From NCBI GenBank assembly GCA_024234575.1, contig JACKOB010000005.1:248001-312000 (forward strand): a DNA stretch of 64,000 bases, given 5' to 3'. Made by a program: the position numbers and the translations under genes. Shown piece by piece: positions 27,476 to 36,505 of this stretch. Each line of letters begins with the position of its first letter. Within the stretch, counting starts at the first letter, position 1. The DNA comes from Hahellaceae bacterium (GTDB lineage Bacteria; Pseudomonadota; Gammaproteobacteria; Pseudomonadales; Oleiphilaceae). The notes beneath the pieces were generated by a model. It did no database searches and was not told the DNA's origin. It was given only the letters and a program-made list of their open reading frames with translations.

Positions 27476-28471
27476 TTATCGTTGCTTGCCCGTAAGAATA
27501 GACTCGGGATTGCGTTCCAGCGTTTCACCCAACTGGCGGAACTGCTCGGCCGAACGCTCAACAGACTCCAGGGTTTTAACCAGCCGAATACGCACATCTG
27601 ATCCCGGCGCCACCAGCTCCTCGTAGGTTTTCAAAGTGCTCTGCGTCTGCCCCATCACACCATTCATATCATCCAACGCTTTTTTAGTCTGCTGCATTAA
27701 ACGCTCACCGCGGTCTGAAGCATTGCTAACCTTGCCAGCCATACGCTGAAAAGCTGAAGATGTTTTGTAGTATTCGGCGAAAAAGTTTTCCCGCTCTGCA
27801 TTCATCCCTGAGAGCAACTGATTAAGCTGCTCCAGACTAGCATTGAGGTTGTTAAGAGAACTATCTATTTTCTCTGCACTCAATAATTCGTTAAAACGTG
27901 TTATCGCCTGATCGAGATGAAGAGCAATCTCAACCAAAGGAATCTCATCCACCCTTATCGCCAGATTTTTAAGTGTTTCGCTGACAATTTCAAAATCTGT
28001 TGGCACCGTCGGTATATCAAGATTGGCATTCTCATCCGGAATCAAATACCCCTTCTGGTCAGGGAAATACTCTAGCTGAATCTGCAACCTGCCAGTTACG
28101 ATACTTTGCGCAACCAGCTGTGCCCGCAACCCTTTCTGAATCTGCTTATCTAGAAACTCGTACAACTCACGGCGATTGGCAAAGCGGCTATCCTCCCCCT
28201 GCACGAGGATAGCGACCACCCGGATTATGATGTCTTTGCCATTGTCGACAAAATCGAGGTTAATTTCCCGGACTTCGCCAATACCTACCCCGCGAAAGGT
28301 GACCGGTGACCCGGTAGTCAACCCTTTCACTGAACCGGTAAAAACCATTTCAACTTCGTACTCTGCCCGAAACCAGTCGCCACCACCAAAAGTAAAAATT
28401 CCGGTAACCAGCAGAATTCCTGCAAGAATGGTGAAGGCACCGATCGCCTTAGCGTTAACTTTGTGTGACAT
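27476..28471 (-). CDS. MCE-domain lipid transport protein, MlaD family
   Basis: One N-terminal transmembrane helix (IGAFTILAGILLVTGIFTFGGG) is followed by an MCE domain (VEMVFTGSVKGLTTGSPVTFRGVGIGEVREINLDF, later GLRAQLVAQSIVTGRLQIQLEYF). A long helical, coiled C-terminal region (about 180-320) rich in N, Q and E comes last. MlaD-type proteins form hexameric rings that shuttle phospholipid between the ABC transporter and the periplasm; at 331 residues the helical tail resembles the longer, YebT/PqiB-like or actinobacterial-style forms and may build a channel. The gene overlaps the end of the ATPase gene. Confidence 0.93.
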   Translation of the reverse strand: MSHKVNAKAIGAFTILAGILLVTGIFTFGGGDWFRAEYEVEMVFTGSVKGLTTGSPVTFRGVGIGEVREINLDFVDNGKDIIIRVVAILVQGEDSRFANRRELYEFLDKQIQKGLRAQLVAQSIVTGRLQIQLEYFPDQKGYLIPDENANLDIPTVPTDFEIVSETLKNLAIRVDEIPLVEIALHLDQAITRFNELLSAEKIDSSLNNLNASLEQLNQLLSGMNAERENFFAEYYKTSSAFQRMAGKVSNASDRGERLMQQTKKALDDMNGVMGQTQSTLKTYEELVAPGSDVRIRLVKTLESVERSAEQFRQLGETLERNPESILTGKQR

Positions 28472-29327
28472 GCGCCTCTTTTCCTGTTCGCTCCGGTGTT
28501 GCCTCTCCTCGTCGAAGAAAAGCTTGTACTTTTTCTATCGGACAAGATTGTAACAGCTCTGCAGGATGTCCGGTTGCCAGCAGGGTTTTGCTCTGCGCAT
28601 CTAAAAAAACCGAGTTGTTGGCAATGGCAAAAATACTGGCCAACTCATGAGTGACCATGACAATAGTCGCTCGCATACTTTCACTCAATTCCAAAATCAG
28701 ATCATCCAGCCGACGCGCACTTATGGGGTCAAGACCCGCTGAGGGCTCATCAAAAAACAGTATCTCTGGATCCAAAGCCAAAGCACGAGCCAATGCTGCG
28801 CGCTTCATCATGCCGCCACTAACCTCTGACGGATAGTATGAACCAAAACCCGCCAAACCAACCATTGCCAGCTTTAAGTTTACCAGCTCCGCAATGTCTG
28901 CCGGACTTAGGTCTGTGTACAGGTCGAGCGGCATACCTATGTTCTCGGCGAGAGTAAGAGAGCTAATCAGCGCTCCCGCCTGGTAGGTAATACCAAAATG
29001 GCGCATTAATTGTTGTCTTTTATACGCCGACCCTTTCCAAAGCGCATGACCATCAACAATGACGTCACCCTGATGTGGATGGTATAGCCCGATCATATGT
29101 TTTAACAGGGTGCTTTTGCCGCAGCCGCTCCCCCCCATAATGACAAAGATATCGCGATGATTAACCGTAAAGTTCAGGTTCTGCTGAATTACCCGCTCAC
29201 CATAAGTCATCGTTAAATTGTCGATAACAATATGAGGTACTTTTTCACCAACAACCTGCTTCACCTCAACCACCGACGAAGAATCAGTTGCATCATTGCC
29301 GCCGCCGTCCCGCCCAACAATACCCAT
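28455..29327 (-). CDS. ABC transporter ATP-binding protein, MlaF family
   Basis: Walker A GGSGCGKSTLLKHM, Q-loop, signature EVSGGMMKRAALARAL and Walker B ILFFDEPSAGLDP are all intact, followed by the H-loop VTHELAS. The MlaF-type signature (SGGM..R) and its place between an MlaE and an MlaD gene make it the ATPase of a phospholipid transporter. A ~30-residue N-terminal extension with glycine and acidic residues precedes the domain. It overlaps the next gene by 17 bp, indicating translational coupling. Confidence 0.95.
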   Translation of the reverse strand: MGIVGRDGGGNDATDSSSVVEVKQVVGEKVPHIVIDNLTMTYGERVIQQNLNFTVNHRDIFVIMGGSGCGKSTLLKHMIGLYHPHQGDVIVDGHALWKGSAYKRQQLMRHFGITYQAGALISSLTLAENIGMPLDLYTDLSPADIAELVNLKLAMVGLAGFGSYYPSEVSGGMMKRAALARALALDPEILFFDEPSAGLDPISARRLDDLILELSESMRATIVMVTHELASIFAIANNSVFLDAQSKTLLATGHPAELLQSCPIEKVQAFLRRGEATPERTGKEAHVTQS

Positions 29328-29357
29328 TCACATTTCTCTTAAATGCAGGTTCTGGTT

Positions 29358-30491
29358 TTACACACCAATGACCGTCGTCGCAATAGTGACCAACGAATCA
29401 AATACTATGATCAAGACAATCCCCAACACCACTGCATTGGTCGTTGCCTTACCGACTGCTGATGCACTACGGCCTGAAGACATGCCCATAAAGCATCCGG
29501 AGAGCGCGATCACCACACCAAACAGAACGCTTTTTATTAAGCCAATAACGAAATGTATTAAAGGCACCGTCGACATCATCTGATCAATATACATACTCCA
29601 AGTGATATCAAGCATCAACTTACTCACCAACGCCCCACCCAATATACCCATGACATTAGCATAGATGGTTAACAGGGGAAGCATAATAACAAGTGCCAGC
29701 ATTCGGGGTACTACCAAAAACTCAACAGGGGAAACACCCATCGTTTTCAGTGCATCGATTTCTTCGTTTACCTGCATACTTCCAAGCTGGGCGGCGAAGG
29801 CTGCGCCGGTACGACCAGCCATAATGATTGCCGTCATCATTGCAGCCATCTCTCTGGCCATCGATAAGCCTACCAGGCTTGCCACATATATGCTCGCACC
29901 AAACTTTTCTAATTGCACCGCGCCGACAAACGCCAGAATCATTCCAATTAACAGACTTATCAGGGTGACTATTGCCAGTGACGATGGCCCTGAGTCTTCG
30001 ATAAAACCAAAAAAATCAACGCGACGATAGACCGCTTTGCCTCGATAAAAGTTGACGAATGCAATCACTGACTCGCCAACAAATCCGGTAAAATGCGACA
30101 TTTCCTGATAAAAATGTATGGCTCTTTTACCTACGCTCTCGGTTAACGAAAACCCGGGTTTTACCTCAACATTGCTAATGCTTTCAGGCACCGCATCCGC
30201 CAGCTTGATAAGCCGTAAAACCCCTTCCGGTGTGTGCAAATATTCTAACGACAGATTATTGGCCGCCACCGTGCTGACAACAGACCTTAAATAACATATC
30301 AAGCTGCTATCCCAATGTTTTAGCTGGCGTCCATCAACCACCACTGCCTTCAACGCAGGGTTGAAACTGAGCTGCTGCGCAAAGTCATCTGTACTCACCA
30401 ACCCTTCGGATAAATCCCATTCACCCACCAATTTAATGACAAGGGTTTCGGTATCCGGCAACCGATAGATTAGCCTATCCTTGTTCGCCAT
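29358..30491 (-). CDS. MlaE-family permease with N-terminal STAS domain
   Basis: The first ~110 residues are a STAS-like domain (LVIKLVGEWDLSEG, ALKAVVVDGRQLKHWDSSLICYL), fused ahead of an MlaE permease with about five membrane helices and the conserved GMILAFVGAVQLEKFGA and MVGLSMAREMAAMMTAIIMAGRTGAAFAAQLG-like core. In E. coli these functions are split between MlaB and MlaE, so this is the fused form common to other MCE systems. It is the first gene of the permease-ATPase-MCE-lipoprotein operon, most likely an inner-to-outer membrane lipid transporter. Confidence 0.93.
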   Translation of the reverse strand: MANKDRLIYRLPDTETLVIKLVGEWDLSEGLVSTDDFAQQLSFNPALKAVVVDGRQLKHWDSSLICYLRSVVSTVAANNLSLEYLHTPEGVLRLIKLADAVPESISNVEVKPGFSLTESVGKRAIHFYQEMSHFTGFVGESVIAFVNFYRGKAVYRRVDFFGFIEDSGPSSLAIVTLISLLIGMILAFVGAVQLEKFGASIYVASLVGLSMAREMAAMMTAIIMAGRTGAAFAAQLGSMQVNEEIDALKTMGVSPVEFLVVPRMLALVIMLPLLTIYANVMGILGGALVSKLMLDITWSMYIDQMMSTVPLIHFVIGLIKSVLFGVVIALSGCFMGMSSGRSASAVGKATTNAVVLGIVLIIVFDSLVTIATTVIGV

Positions 30492-30694
30492 TGATTACTC
30501 TCGTTATAGCTGGTGCCAAAAAATGTTCGCAGCCCTCGCGAGCAAAGCGCTCTTGAACCAAGCGTAGACCGCTTGTGAACACACTCGCCTTCGCCCCTGT
30601 TTCAGCTGGCCAACACAAATTACGCAGGACTTGGTATTCATTTTCATCTACCATTATGTATTAAAGATTAATCTACCTATCAGTACAGCCTTCT

Positions 30695-31510
30695 ATGAAA
30701 AAAACATCTCCCACGAACACCATAACCAACGAGTTTCACTGGTGGAACAACTATACGCTAGGTCAGAACCATTCTCTTTTTTTTGTACTGGGAGAGCTAG
30801 AGTTGTCCATTTTGCCCCTGGATAAAGAGGCACAGATATCCTATCAGTATCTCTTAAAAGAAGAAGAGAGATATCAGGCACCTCAGCTACTTGCAAGTCA
30901 GCACCCGGAATTAAAACACACAGAGCGCTTTGTAATAAACAAATGGGACAATGAAATACGTCTTGCCCCGATACTCGCAGACCGACCTGTTGTGGTTCGC
31001 CCAAAAAATAATCTCTACCTGCTGCCAAATCAATCTACCACGCTTTACGTCAGCACCGCACTCTGGCTGTCGATCTATCTTGGTAACGTGAAGGAGCCTG
31101 TAAAGGAGCTGCGCTCGATTTCTCTGTCTGACACCTGGATGGGGGCAACGACACGCGAAGGCGAAATTTGTTACGCCGCTAGAACCTCAGGAAAAATAAG
31201 CCGGGAGCAGGTTATCCATTCGCCTTTTCGGGCCGTAACGCCTGTAAAGTTAAAAAACAGCGGCAAGGATATTTTCGCAGTGGAACGGATTGCCTTACCT
31301 ACCCCCCACCTAAGTCTCTATGAAGATGAAGACTCGAACCTGTGGACCAATGCGGTGGCAATAGACAGAATTGAACTTAAAGACGTCGCATCCATCAAGC
31401 TTGAGAGCAAACCGCCAGAACATGCAAAAAATGCGAAGTTAGTGTCCAAGCCGCGCGAACAGGTGGCCGACAATAAGCTTTCAAAAACCCTCAAACATCT
31501 TTTGAGTTAA
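30695..31510 (+). CDS. Uncharacterised protein next to MscS channel, possibly DUF432
   Basis: This 271-residue soluble protein has no signal or membrane segment. It is beta-rich for the first ~215 residues (FFVLGELELSILPLDKEAQISYQYLL, VVVRPKNNLYLLPNQSTTLYVSTALWLSIYLG, then DTWMGATTREGEICYAART) and has a lysine-rich helical tail. It resembles what I recall of DUF432 proteins, which occur beside mechanosensitive channels, but I am not sure of the family. It is 37 bp upstream of an MscS gene on the same strand, so it may modulate that channel. The body reads as one intact ORF with no sign of decay. Confidence 0.6.
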   Translation: MKKTSPTNTITNEFHWWNNYTLGQNHSLFFVLGELELSILPLDKEAQISYQYLLKEEERYQAPQLLASQHPELKHTERFVINKWDNEIRLAPILADRPVVVRPKNNLYLLPNQSTTLYVSTALWLSIYLGNVKEPVKELRSISLSDTWMGATTREGEICYAARTSGKISREQVIHSPFRAVTPVKLKNSGKDIFAVERIALPTPHLSLYEDEDSNLWTNAVAIDRIELKDVASIKLESKPPEHAKNAKLVSKPREQVADNKLSKTLKHLLS

Positions 31511-31547
31511 TTGCTTAATATATTCAGTAAAAGACAGGCGGGCAGAA

Positions 31548-32399
31548 ATGGAAGAAGCTAGCATGGCAAGCATTTCGTTATTCTTGTGGCTAAAGGCTGC
31601 AATTTTAGTGGTGGCGGGCACGGTCATCGCGCGTGTAGTGGTAAAAATGCTCAACGGTATTTTAACGACTCATTTAACAACCCACGCACTACAACTGAGC
31701 AGACGGGTGATATTCTATGGCATTCTTACCATATTTATCATATCCGCACTTCGCGAATTAGGCTTCGAACTCACCTTATTACTCGGCGCGGCTGGCATAC
31801 TATCTGTGGCAATAGGTTTTGCTTCGCAGACATCGGCGTCTAATCTTATTAGCGGGCTTTTCCTTCTCGGTGAGAAGCCATTTTCAGTAGGTGATATCAT
31901 TCAAGTCGACGCAGTTAAAGGTGAAGTGTTATCCATAGACTTTCTCTCAGTTAAACTGCGCACTTTCGATAACCTGTTTGTGCGCATCCCGAATGAAACA
32001 CTCATTAAAACAACATTCACCAATATAAGCCGATTTCCCATCAGACGGCTCGACCTGGCCATTGGCGTAGCCTACAAAGAAAATATTGCACGGGTCAGAG
32101 AGCTATTAATTCGGGCGGCCGACGAAAACCCTATTTGCATGGAAGAACCCGCTCCGGTGTGCATCGTTGACCAATTTGGTGCCTCTTCTGTTGATATCAA
32201 ATTTTCTGTCTGGGTCAGGCAAGACCAATTTAGAAACCTGAAAGACAGCCTAATGGAAGACATCAAAGAGCTTTTCGATAAAGAGGGAGTAGAAATTCCT
32301 TTCCCTCACATATCCGTTTACGCGGGCTCAGAAACTGGCCCATTTCCTATTAAGATGAAAACTGATACAGAACAAGACGATAAAGATCACAAGGAATAG
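31548..32399 (+). CDS. Small-conductance mechanosensitive channel, MscS family
   Basis: The 283-residue inner membrane protein has three predicted helices (about 10-32, 48-68, and the pore helix near LLGAAGILSVAIGFASQTSASNLISGLFLL). The MscS beta domain (GDIIQVDAVKGEVLSIDFLSVKLRTFDNLFVRIPNE) and the alpha/beta vestibule end (VEIPFPHISVYAG) follow. The pore helix retains the glycine/alanine spacing of MscS. It releases solutes during hypo-osmotic shock. ATG 31548 has a weak site; ATG 31563 is an alternative. It is probably co-transcribed with the preceding unknown gene. Confidence 0.93.
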   Translation: MEEASMASISLFLWLKAAILVVAGTVIARVVVKMLNGILTTHLTTHALQLSRRVIFYGILTIFIISALRELGFELTLLLGAAGILSVAIGFASQTSASNLISGLFLLGEKPFSVGDIIQVDAVKGEVLSIDFLSVKLRTFDNLFVRIPNETLIKTTFTNISRFPIRRLDLAIGVAYKENIARVRELLIRAADENPICMEEPAPVCIVDQFGASSVDIKFSVWVRQDQFRNLKDSLMEDIKELFDKEGVEIPFPHISVYAGSETGPFPIKMKTDTEQDDKDHKE

Positions 32400-32506
32400 C
32401 CACCCAGCCTCCGTGGTGAGCTGTCAGGCCGACGTTCGTCAAATAGCGAAGCGGTTGGTTATTCCATATAATGAATTCAAATCACGAACCAATTAGGCGA
32501 TTAAGA

Positions 32507-33724
32507 ATGAGCAGAAGAGTGGTGGTAACCGGCATGGGCATCGTCTCTTGCATCGGGCACACAAAAGAAGAAGTGCTAGCAAGCCTTCGTCAAGGCAAAT
32601 CAGGCATTACTTTTAACGAAAGTTATCGGGATAAAGGCTTTCGCAGCCAAATATCAGGCCAAATCAATATCGATTTTAGCGAAAAAATTGACCGCAAAGC
32701 ATTACGCTTCATGGGTGACTCCGCCGCCTTTGCTTATCTGGCCATGCAGGAAGCTATCAGCGACGCGGGCCTTACCCCCGAACTCATCAGTAATGACCGC
32801 ACCGGTATTATTGCAGGTTCTGGCGGCGCCTCTTCCGAAAACCAGGTTAACGCTGCGGAGATTCTGAAGGAAAAAGGCGTAAAACGCATCGGGCCCTATA
32901 TGGTGCCAAGAATTATGGGAAGCACTGTTTCCGCTTGCCTGGCGACAGCGTTTAAGATCAGAGGCCTCAATTACTCAATTTCTTCCGCCTGTGCGACCAG
33001 CTCACACTGCATTGGACACGCGATGGAACAAATCCAAAGCGGCAAGCAGGACATTATTTTTGCAGGTGGTGGAGAGGAAGAACACTGGTCACAGACAATG
33101 TTCTTCGACGCGATGGGGGCACTGTCAACAAAATATAACGACACCCCAACTGCAGCCTCCAGGCCATTCGATGAAGCAAGAGACGGCTTCGTTATATCTG
33201 GAGGGGGCGGCATTCTTGTGCTGGAAGAAATGCAACATGCACTAAAGCGCGGAGCGAATATTTATGCCGAGGTAGTCGGTTATGGCGCCACCTCAGACGG
33301 GCATGACATGGTTGCCCCCTCTGGAGAAGGTGCCAAACGCTGCATGTTACAAGCCTTGGAGACAGTTAAAGGCAAAATTGACTACATCAATGCACATGGA
33401 ACCAGCACCCCAGTAGGTGATGCTACAGAATTAAAAGCCATCGCCGAGACTTTTGGCAAAGAAGTGCCACCGGTATCCTCAACCAAATCACTTTCGGGTC
33501 ATGCTTTGGGAGCAGCAGGAGTGCATGAGGCCATATATAGTCTTTTGATGTTGAAACACGGATTTATAGCCGGAACAGCGAATCTAACTAACCGTCTTGA
33601 AGACGCGGATACCGTTCCTGTGATTGCCGAAACTATAGCCTCAGCTGAGCTTACACGCGTAATGTCAAATAGTTTTGGATTTGGCGGCACCAACGCTTGT
33701 CTGGTGTTCGAAAAACTTGATTAG
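32507..33724 (+). CDS. fabB: Beta-ketoacyl-ACP synthase I
   Basis: FabB elongates acyl chains and, in the FabA/FabB pathway, is needed for unsaturated fatty acid synthesis. From ATG 32507 it is 405 residues (E. coli 406) with the catalytic triad at the same places: Cys162 in [10 protein letters not shown], His297 in [12 protein letters not shown] and His332 in [28 protein letters not shown] is the family N-terminus; the in-frame ATG at 32471 has no ribosome binding site. fabA, a usual neighbour, is not adjacent here. Confidence 0.95.
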   Translation: MSRRVVVTGMGIVSCIGHTKEEVLASLRQGKSGITFNESYRDKGFRSQISGQINIDFSEKIDRKALRFMGDSAAFAYLAMQEAISDAGLTPELISNDRTGIIAGSGGASSENQVNAAEILKEKGVKRIGPYMVPRIMGSTVSACLATAFKIRGLNYSISSACATSSHCIGHAMEQIQSGKQDIIFAGGGEEEHWSQTMFFDAMGALSTKYNDTPTAASRPFDEARDGFVISGGGGILVLEEMQHALKRGANIYAEVVGYGATSDGHDMVAPSGEGAKRCMLQALETVKGKIDYINAHGTSTPVGDATELKAIAETFGKEVPPVSSTKSLSGHALGAAGVHEAIYSLLMLKHGFIAGTANLTNRLEDADTVPVIAETIASAELTRVMSNSFGFGGTNACLVFEKLD

Positions 33725-33748
33725 TACACATGTTCTCTGAATAAAAAC

Positions 33749-33779
33749 ACCCCTTGCCTACATAGACGAAGCAAGGGGT
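33749..33779. terminator. Hairpin after fabB
   Basis: ACCCCTTGC (33749-33757) and GCAAGGGGT (33771-33779) form a perfect 9-bp stem 25 bases after the fabB stop. The plus strand has no T-run after it; the minus strand does, but no gene enters from that side. Probably a fabB terminator or mRNA 3' end stabiliser. Confidence 0.5.
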
Positions 33780-33807
33780 ACCTCTAAAGCAGTATCTTGA
33801 GCCTCTT

Positions 33808-33821
33808 TTGATACAAATCAA
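33808..33821 (+). promoter_or_regulatory. Perfect ANR/FNR binding site
   Basis: TTGATACAAATCAA is an exact match to the FNR/ANR consensus TTGAT-N4-ATCAA. Its centre is about 75 bp before the start codon of the HemN-like gene at 33890. The spacing would allow a class II activator position (about -41) for a start near 33856. The cognate regulator is encoded 1.3 kb downstream. Confidence 0.85.
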
Positions 33822-33889
33822 ACCCTCAAATAAAAGTCAGCGTAGACTCCTTACCTTAATGGTATCAACTTTTTAGCGGATAGCTCAGC

Positions 33890-35002
33890 ATGAACGCATT
33901 GGCAAAAGCTCTATCCAGCAATTTATATTTTTTTCCAACCACAACAAATAATTACAACATACCTCTGGTTAAAATGGACTCACCAATTAGGCCCAGTGAC
34001 TGGATATATTGCCTTAACAATTTTCAGCAATATTCCCCACTGCAAGATTATGTCTTCGCCACCGACAGGGCTTTTACTTTAAAGTCCTGCATGGATGCTA
34101 TTGTAAATCACCTGCACTGCCATGAAGACATCGCCCTGAACATTGTGGCTCCAGAGCTGGGTTTACCCGTAGCAGAAGTTCCAACCTCATTACATTGCTT
34201 AAAAGATGCCATGCAGGGGAATACAGCACAAAGCAGAAAGTACCTCGACAATCTGTTGGCCGAAACGCGCCTTCTAAGCCAATTGGTACCCAAATCAAGA
34301 GTTGTAAATTACCTGCACGTCAACAACACCATCTCAAACCTTTTTAGTCCGGCTGAGTTAACGGAACTGATGTTTAACCTCAGCCGACAATTTAGCCTAA
34401 GACATGACGGCACCGGACGCTATGTGATAGAGCTTTACCCCAGCCAGTGTAGCGACAGCAAAATCGCGCTGTACAAAGGTCTCGGATTCAATCATATATG
34501 TATAGACCTGACACAAAATGACTCTCAACAGGTACCCGCAGAACAAGTGACTGAGGATATCCTGCTGATGAGAGAATATGAGTTTGAAAGCGTACACACC
34601 CGCGTGCACCTTGTCGGGACACAAAAATCTGCTTACCAGGCCTACCTTTCCAACCTGATTAAAGCTGGCCCGGATTCCATTTGCATATTCGACGAACATG
34701 CTGACCAGGCGCCACTGCCACTGACAACCCTCCCCCCCCTAACTTGGGAGCATGACTGCCTGATAGAGGGTGGTTACACGCAAGTGAGTTGTCGTCGCTA
34801 TGTCCGCCAGGACTACGAAGACATCTGGCATATTCACGACCTACTCTCTGTTGGCCTGGGTGGGACTAGCTTTATCGACAATATGTTTACCCATAGTGCC
34901 GACCACATTGGTCCGTATTATGAGTCTCTGGCCGCAGGCAAACTACCGTTTTGCTCTGGTGGTTACATCCACAAAAGAAAAAAGCGGGCTATTGAAACAT
35001 AA
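33890..35002 (+). CDS. HemN-like protein lacking the radical-SAM cysteines
   Basis: HemN is the oxygen-independent coproporphyrinogen III dehydrogenase, a radical-SAM enzyme. This 370-residue protein follows its plan. VVNYLHVNNTISNLFSPAELTELM matches the HemN strand that carries LHxGGGTPT, YVIELYPSQCSDSKIALYKGLGFNHICIDL matches the next substrate strand, and SVGLGGTSFIDNMFTHSADHIGPYYESLAAGKLPF matches the late HemN region. Where HemN has its CxxxCxxC cluster motif, this protein has NIVAPELGLPVAEV without cysteines, GGGTP is replaced by VNNTIS, and the usual C-terminal ~80 residues are missing. The frame is intact over 1.1 kb. It has an ANR box upstream and fnr/anr downstream, the classic hemN-anr pairing. 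It is therefore a HemN paralogue without radical chemistry; a role in haem or porphyrin handling is inference. Confidence 0.75.
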   Translation: MNALAKALSSNLYFFPTTTNNYNIPLVKMDSPIRPSDWIYCLNNFQQYSPLQDYVFATDRAFTLKSCMDAIVNHLHCHEDIALNIVAPELGLPVAEVPTSLHCLKDAMQGNTAQSRKYLDNLLAETRLLSQLVPKSRVVNYLHVNNTISNLFSPAELTELMFNLSRQFSLRHDGTGRYVIELYPSQCSDSKIALYKGLGFNHICIDLTQNDSQQVPAEQVTEDILLMREYEFESVHTRVHLVGTQKSAYQAYLSNLIKAGPDSICIFDEHADQAPLPLTTLPPLTWEHDCLIEGGYTQVSCRRYVRQDYEDIWHIHDLLSVGLGGTSFIDNMFTHSADHIGPYYESLAAGKLPFCSGGYIHKRKKRAIET

Positions 35003-35042
35003 CAAGAATAACCTGACCCAACGCCATACAACTCAATCAATG

Positions 35043-35110
35043 CGACAAGCACTACTTTTGTCGTTTGACTTCGCCCCGAAATTCGTTATCCTTCTCTATC
35101 AATAACGAAT
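35043..35110. promoter_or_regulatory. Inverted repeats in the fnr/anr leader
   Basis: Two inverted repeats lie just before the FNR/ANR gene: CGACAA/TTGTCG (35043-35063) and ATTCGTTAT (35081-35089) with ATAACGAAT (35102-35110), a perfect 9-bp pair ending 16 bases before the ATG. They could be operators for autoregulation or a leader hairpin covering the ribosome binding site. I see no second FNR box here. Confidence 0.4.
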
Positions 35111-35125
35111 CATCTGGGCGCACTC

Positions 35126-35902
35126 ATGTCTGAAATAACAATTACAAACGCTAACAGCACACACAAGACACTTGGCTCAACCTGTCATTTATGCAGCCTT
35201 AGCAATCTGTGCCTACCGATAGCAGTTAACAATACAGAAATTGAACGACTCGAAGATGTAATCAAACAAGGAAAAGTGCTCGACAGAGGCGACCACATTT
35301 TTCAGGAGCACAGCCCATTTCGATCATGTTTTGCAGTCCGCAGCGGTTCATTTAAAACATACATTGTCACCGAAGATGGCGAAGAGCAAGTTACCGGCTT
35401 TTATTTGCCAGGTGAAATTATCGGCATGGATAGCACCAATACAGAAGCCTACTCCTGCTCTGCAAAAGCATTAGAAAAGTCATCCGTTTGTGAGATCCCA
35501 TTCGAACAGTTCGAAGATTTGGCAACAAAAATCCCCACTTTACAACACCACTTCTTTCAATTAATGAGTCGAGAAATTAGAGATAGCCGTCAGCTTTCAA
35601 TGCTATTAAGTAAAAATACAGCCGAAGAACGAATCGCATCACTCTTACTTAGTCTCTCGGAAAGATTCAAACGTCGTAAGTTATCTCCAACCCACTTCCG
35701 CTTACCCATGCCTAGAAATGATATAGGCAATTATTTGGGGCTGGCAGTTGAAACCGTGAGTCGTGTGTTCACTCGTTTTCAAAAAACCGGTATCATTAGC
35801 GTACAAGGGCGGGAAGTCACGTTAAACGATATCGAAATACTGAAAGACATGATCAAGCGCTCAAGCTCGGGCTGTCAATCTAAAGAAGCCAAAGCTAATT
35901 AA
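35126..35902 (+). CDS. anr: FNR/ANR family oxygen-sensing transcriptional regulator
   Basis: This global regulator of anaerobic metabolism binds a 4Fe-4S cluster that oxygen destroys. The four ligand cysteines are at positions 20, 23, 29 and 122, identical to E. coli FNR numbering (CHLCSLSNLC and SSVCEIPFE). The cAMP-receptor-like beta roll (SGSFKTYIVTEDGEEQVTGFYLPGEIIGMD), the dimerisation helix, and the HTH with recognition helix ETVSR (GNYLGLAVETVSRVF) follow. In Pseudomonadales this protein is called ANR. The only perfect FNR box I found in the window lies ahead of the adjacent HemN-like gene. Confidence 0.95.
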   Translation: MSEITITNANSTHKTLGSTCHLCSLSNLCLPIAVNNTEIERLEDVIKQGKVLDRGDHIFQEHSPFRSCFAVRSGSFKTYIVTEDGEEQVTGFYLPGEIIGMDSTNTEAYSCSAKALEKSSVCEIPFEQFEDLATKIPTLQHHFFQLMSREIRDSRQLSMLLSKNTAEERIASLLLSLSERFKRRKLSPTHFRLPMPRNDIGNYLGLAVETVSRVFTRFQKTGIISVQGREVTLNDIEILKDMIKRSSSGCQSKEAKAN

Positions 35903-35917
35903 CCCCCCCTAGTTGCT

Positions 35918-35936
35918 GCCCTCTTTAAGAGAGGGC
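35918..35936 (+). terminator. Hairpin after the FNR/ANR gene
   Basis: GCCCTCT and AGAGGGC form a 7-bp stem with a 5-base loop 15 bases after the stop codon. There is no T-run, so it is a weak terminator candidate. Confidence 0.4.
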
Positions 35937-36145
35937 CTACATCCTCTTTCTGCCTCCTCTATTCTTACACAGCCCACCCGCCTCGTTCGACAACTCAATT
36001 TCGTGATCTGGTGCCATTTCTTTAATGACTTTTAAATGTACACTTGTATACTGAAATGACCCAGTTCTACAATAATGCAAAAGACACAGATTGACGTCCA
36101 CAACAAATTAAACCGCAAACTACATCTAACGAGGATGTCTAAAAA

Positions 36146-36505
36146 ATGATCAAGCAAAGCAATCACATGGTGGCACCAGTTAAGCAAGAGCACAGTGACC
36201 TGGCAGAGGAAATTATAGGCCGAATAAAGAGTGACCACCCCTCAACCCAACACATTGGCGACTTAACCGATCTCATTATCGACCTAACTGAAGCTGGCAT
36301 GAAATTCTACTTTATCGAATCTTTGGAACGATTAAATGTAGGGGCAGTGACAATGGGTATTGCCAAAGTTGGCATGAGCAGCACCATCAAGGGAATGAAA
36401 ATGGTAATTACAAAAGTGCTAAAGAAACTGAATAGCGAACAGATTTCAGAACTAACCAATTTTCTCGAAGAAATTCTTTGTAGCGCAGAAACTGATAATA
36501 ATTAA
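36146..36505 (+). CDS. Small helical protein of unknown function
   Basis: I do not recognise this 119-residue protein. It is predicted all-helical and charged, with segments DLAEEIIGRIKSDHPS, DLTDLIIDLTEAG, MKFYFIESLERLN, VGMSSTIKGMKMVITKVLKKLN and QISELTNFLEEIL; there is no signal peptide and a single cysteine near the end. The ATG follows GAGGA by nine bases, and an extended -10-like TGTATACT lies near 36044, supporting a real, separately transcribed gene. It sits between fnr/anr and the leftward alr gene; an anaerobic role is only guilt by association and I see no ANR box. Confidence 0.6.
   Translation: MIKQSNHMVAPVKQEHSDLAEEIIGRIKSDHPSTQHIGDLTDLIIDLTEAGMKFYFIESLERLNVGAVTMGIAKVGMSSTIKGMKMVITKVLKKLNSEQISELTNFLEEILCSAETDNN

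Noticed and set aside
33890..35002. Calling this gene hemN outright
   Set aside because: The radical-SAM cysteines and GGGTP are absent and the C-terminus is short, so the enzymatic name would be wrong.
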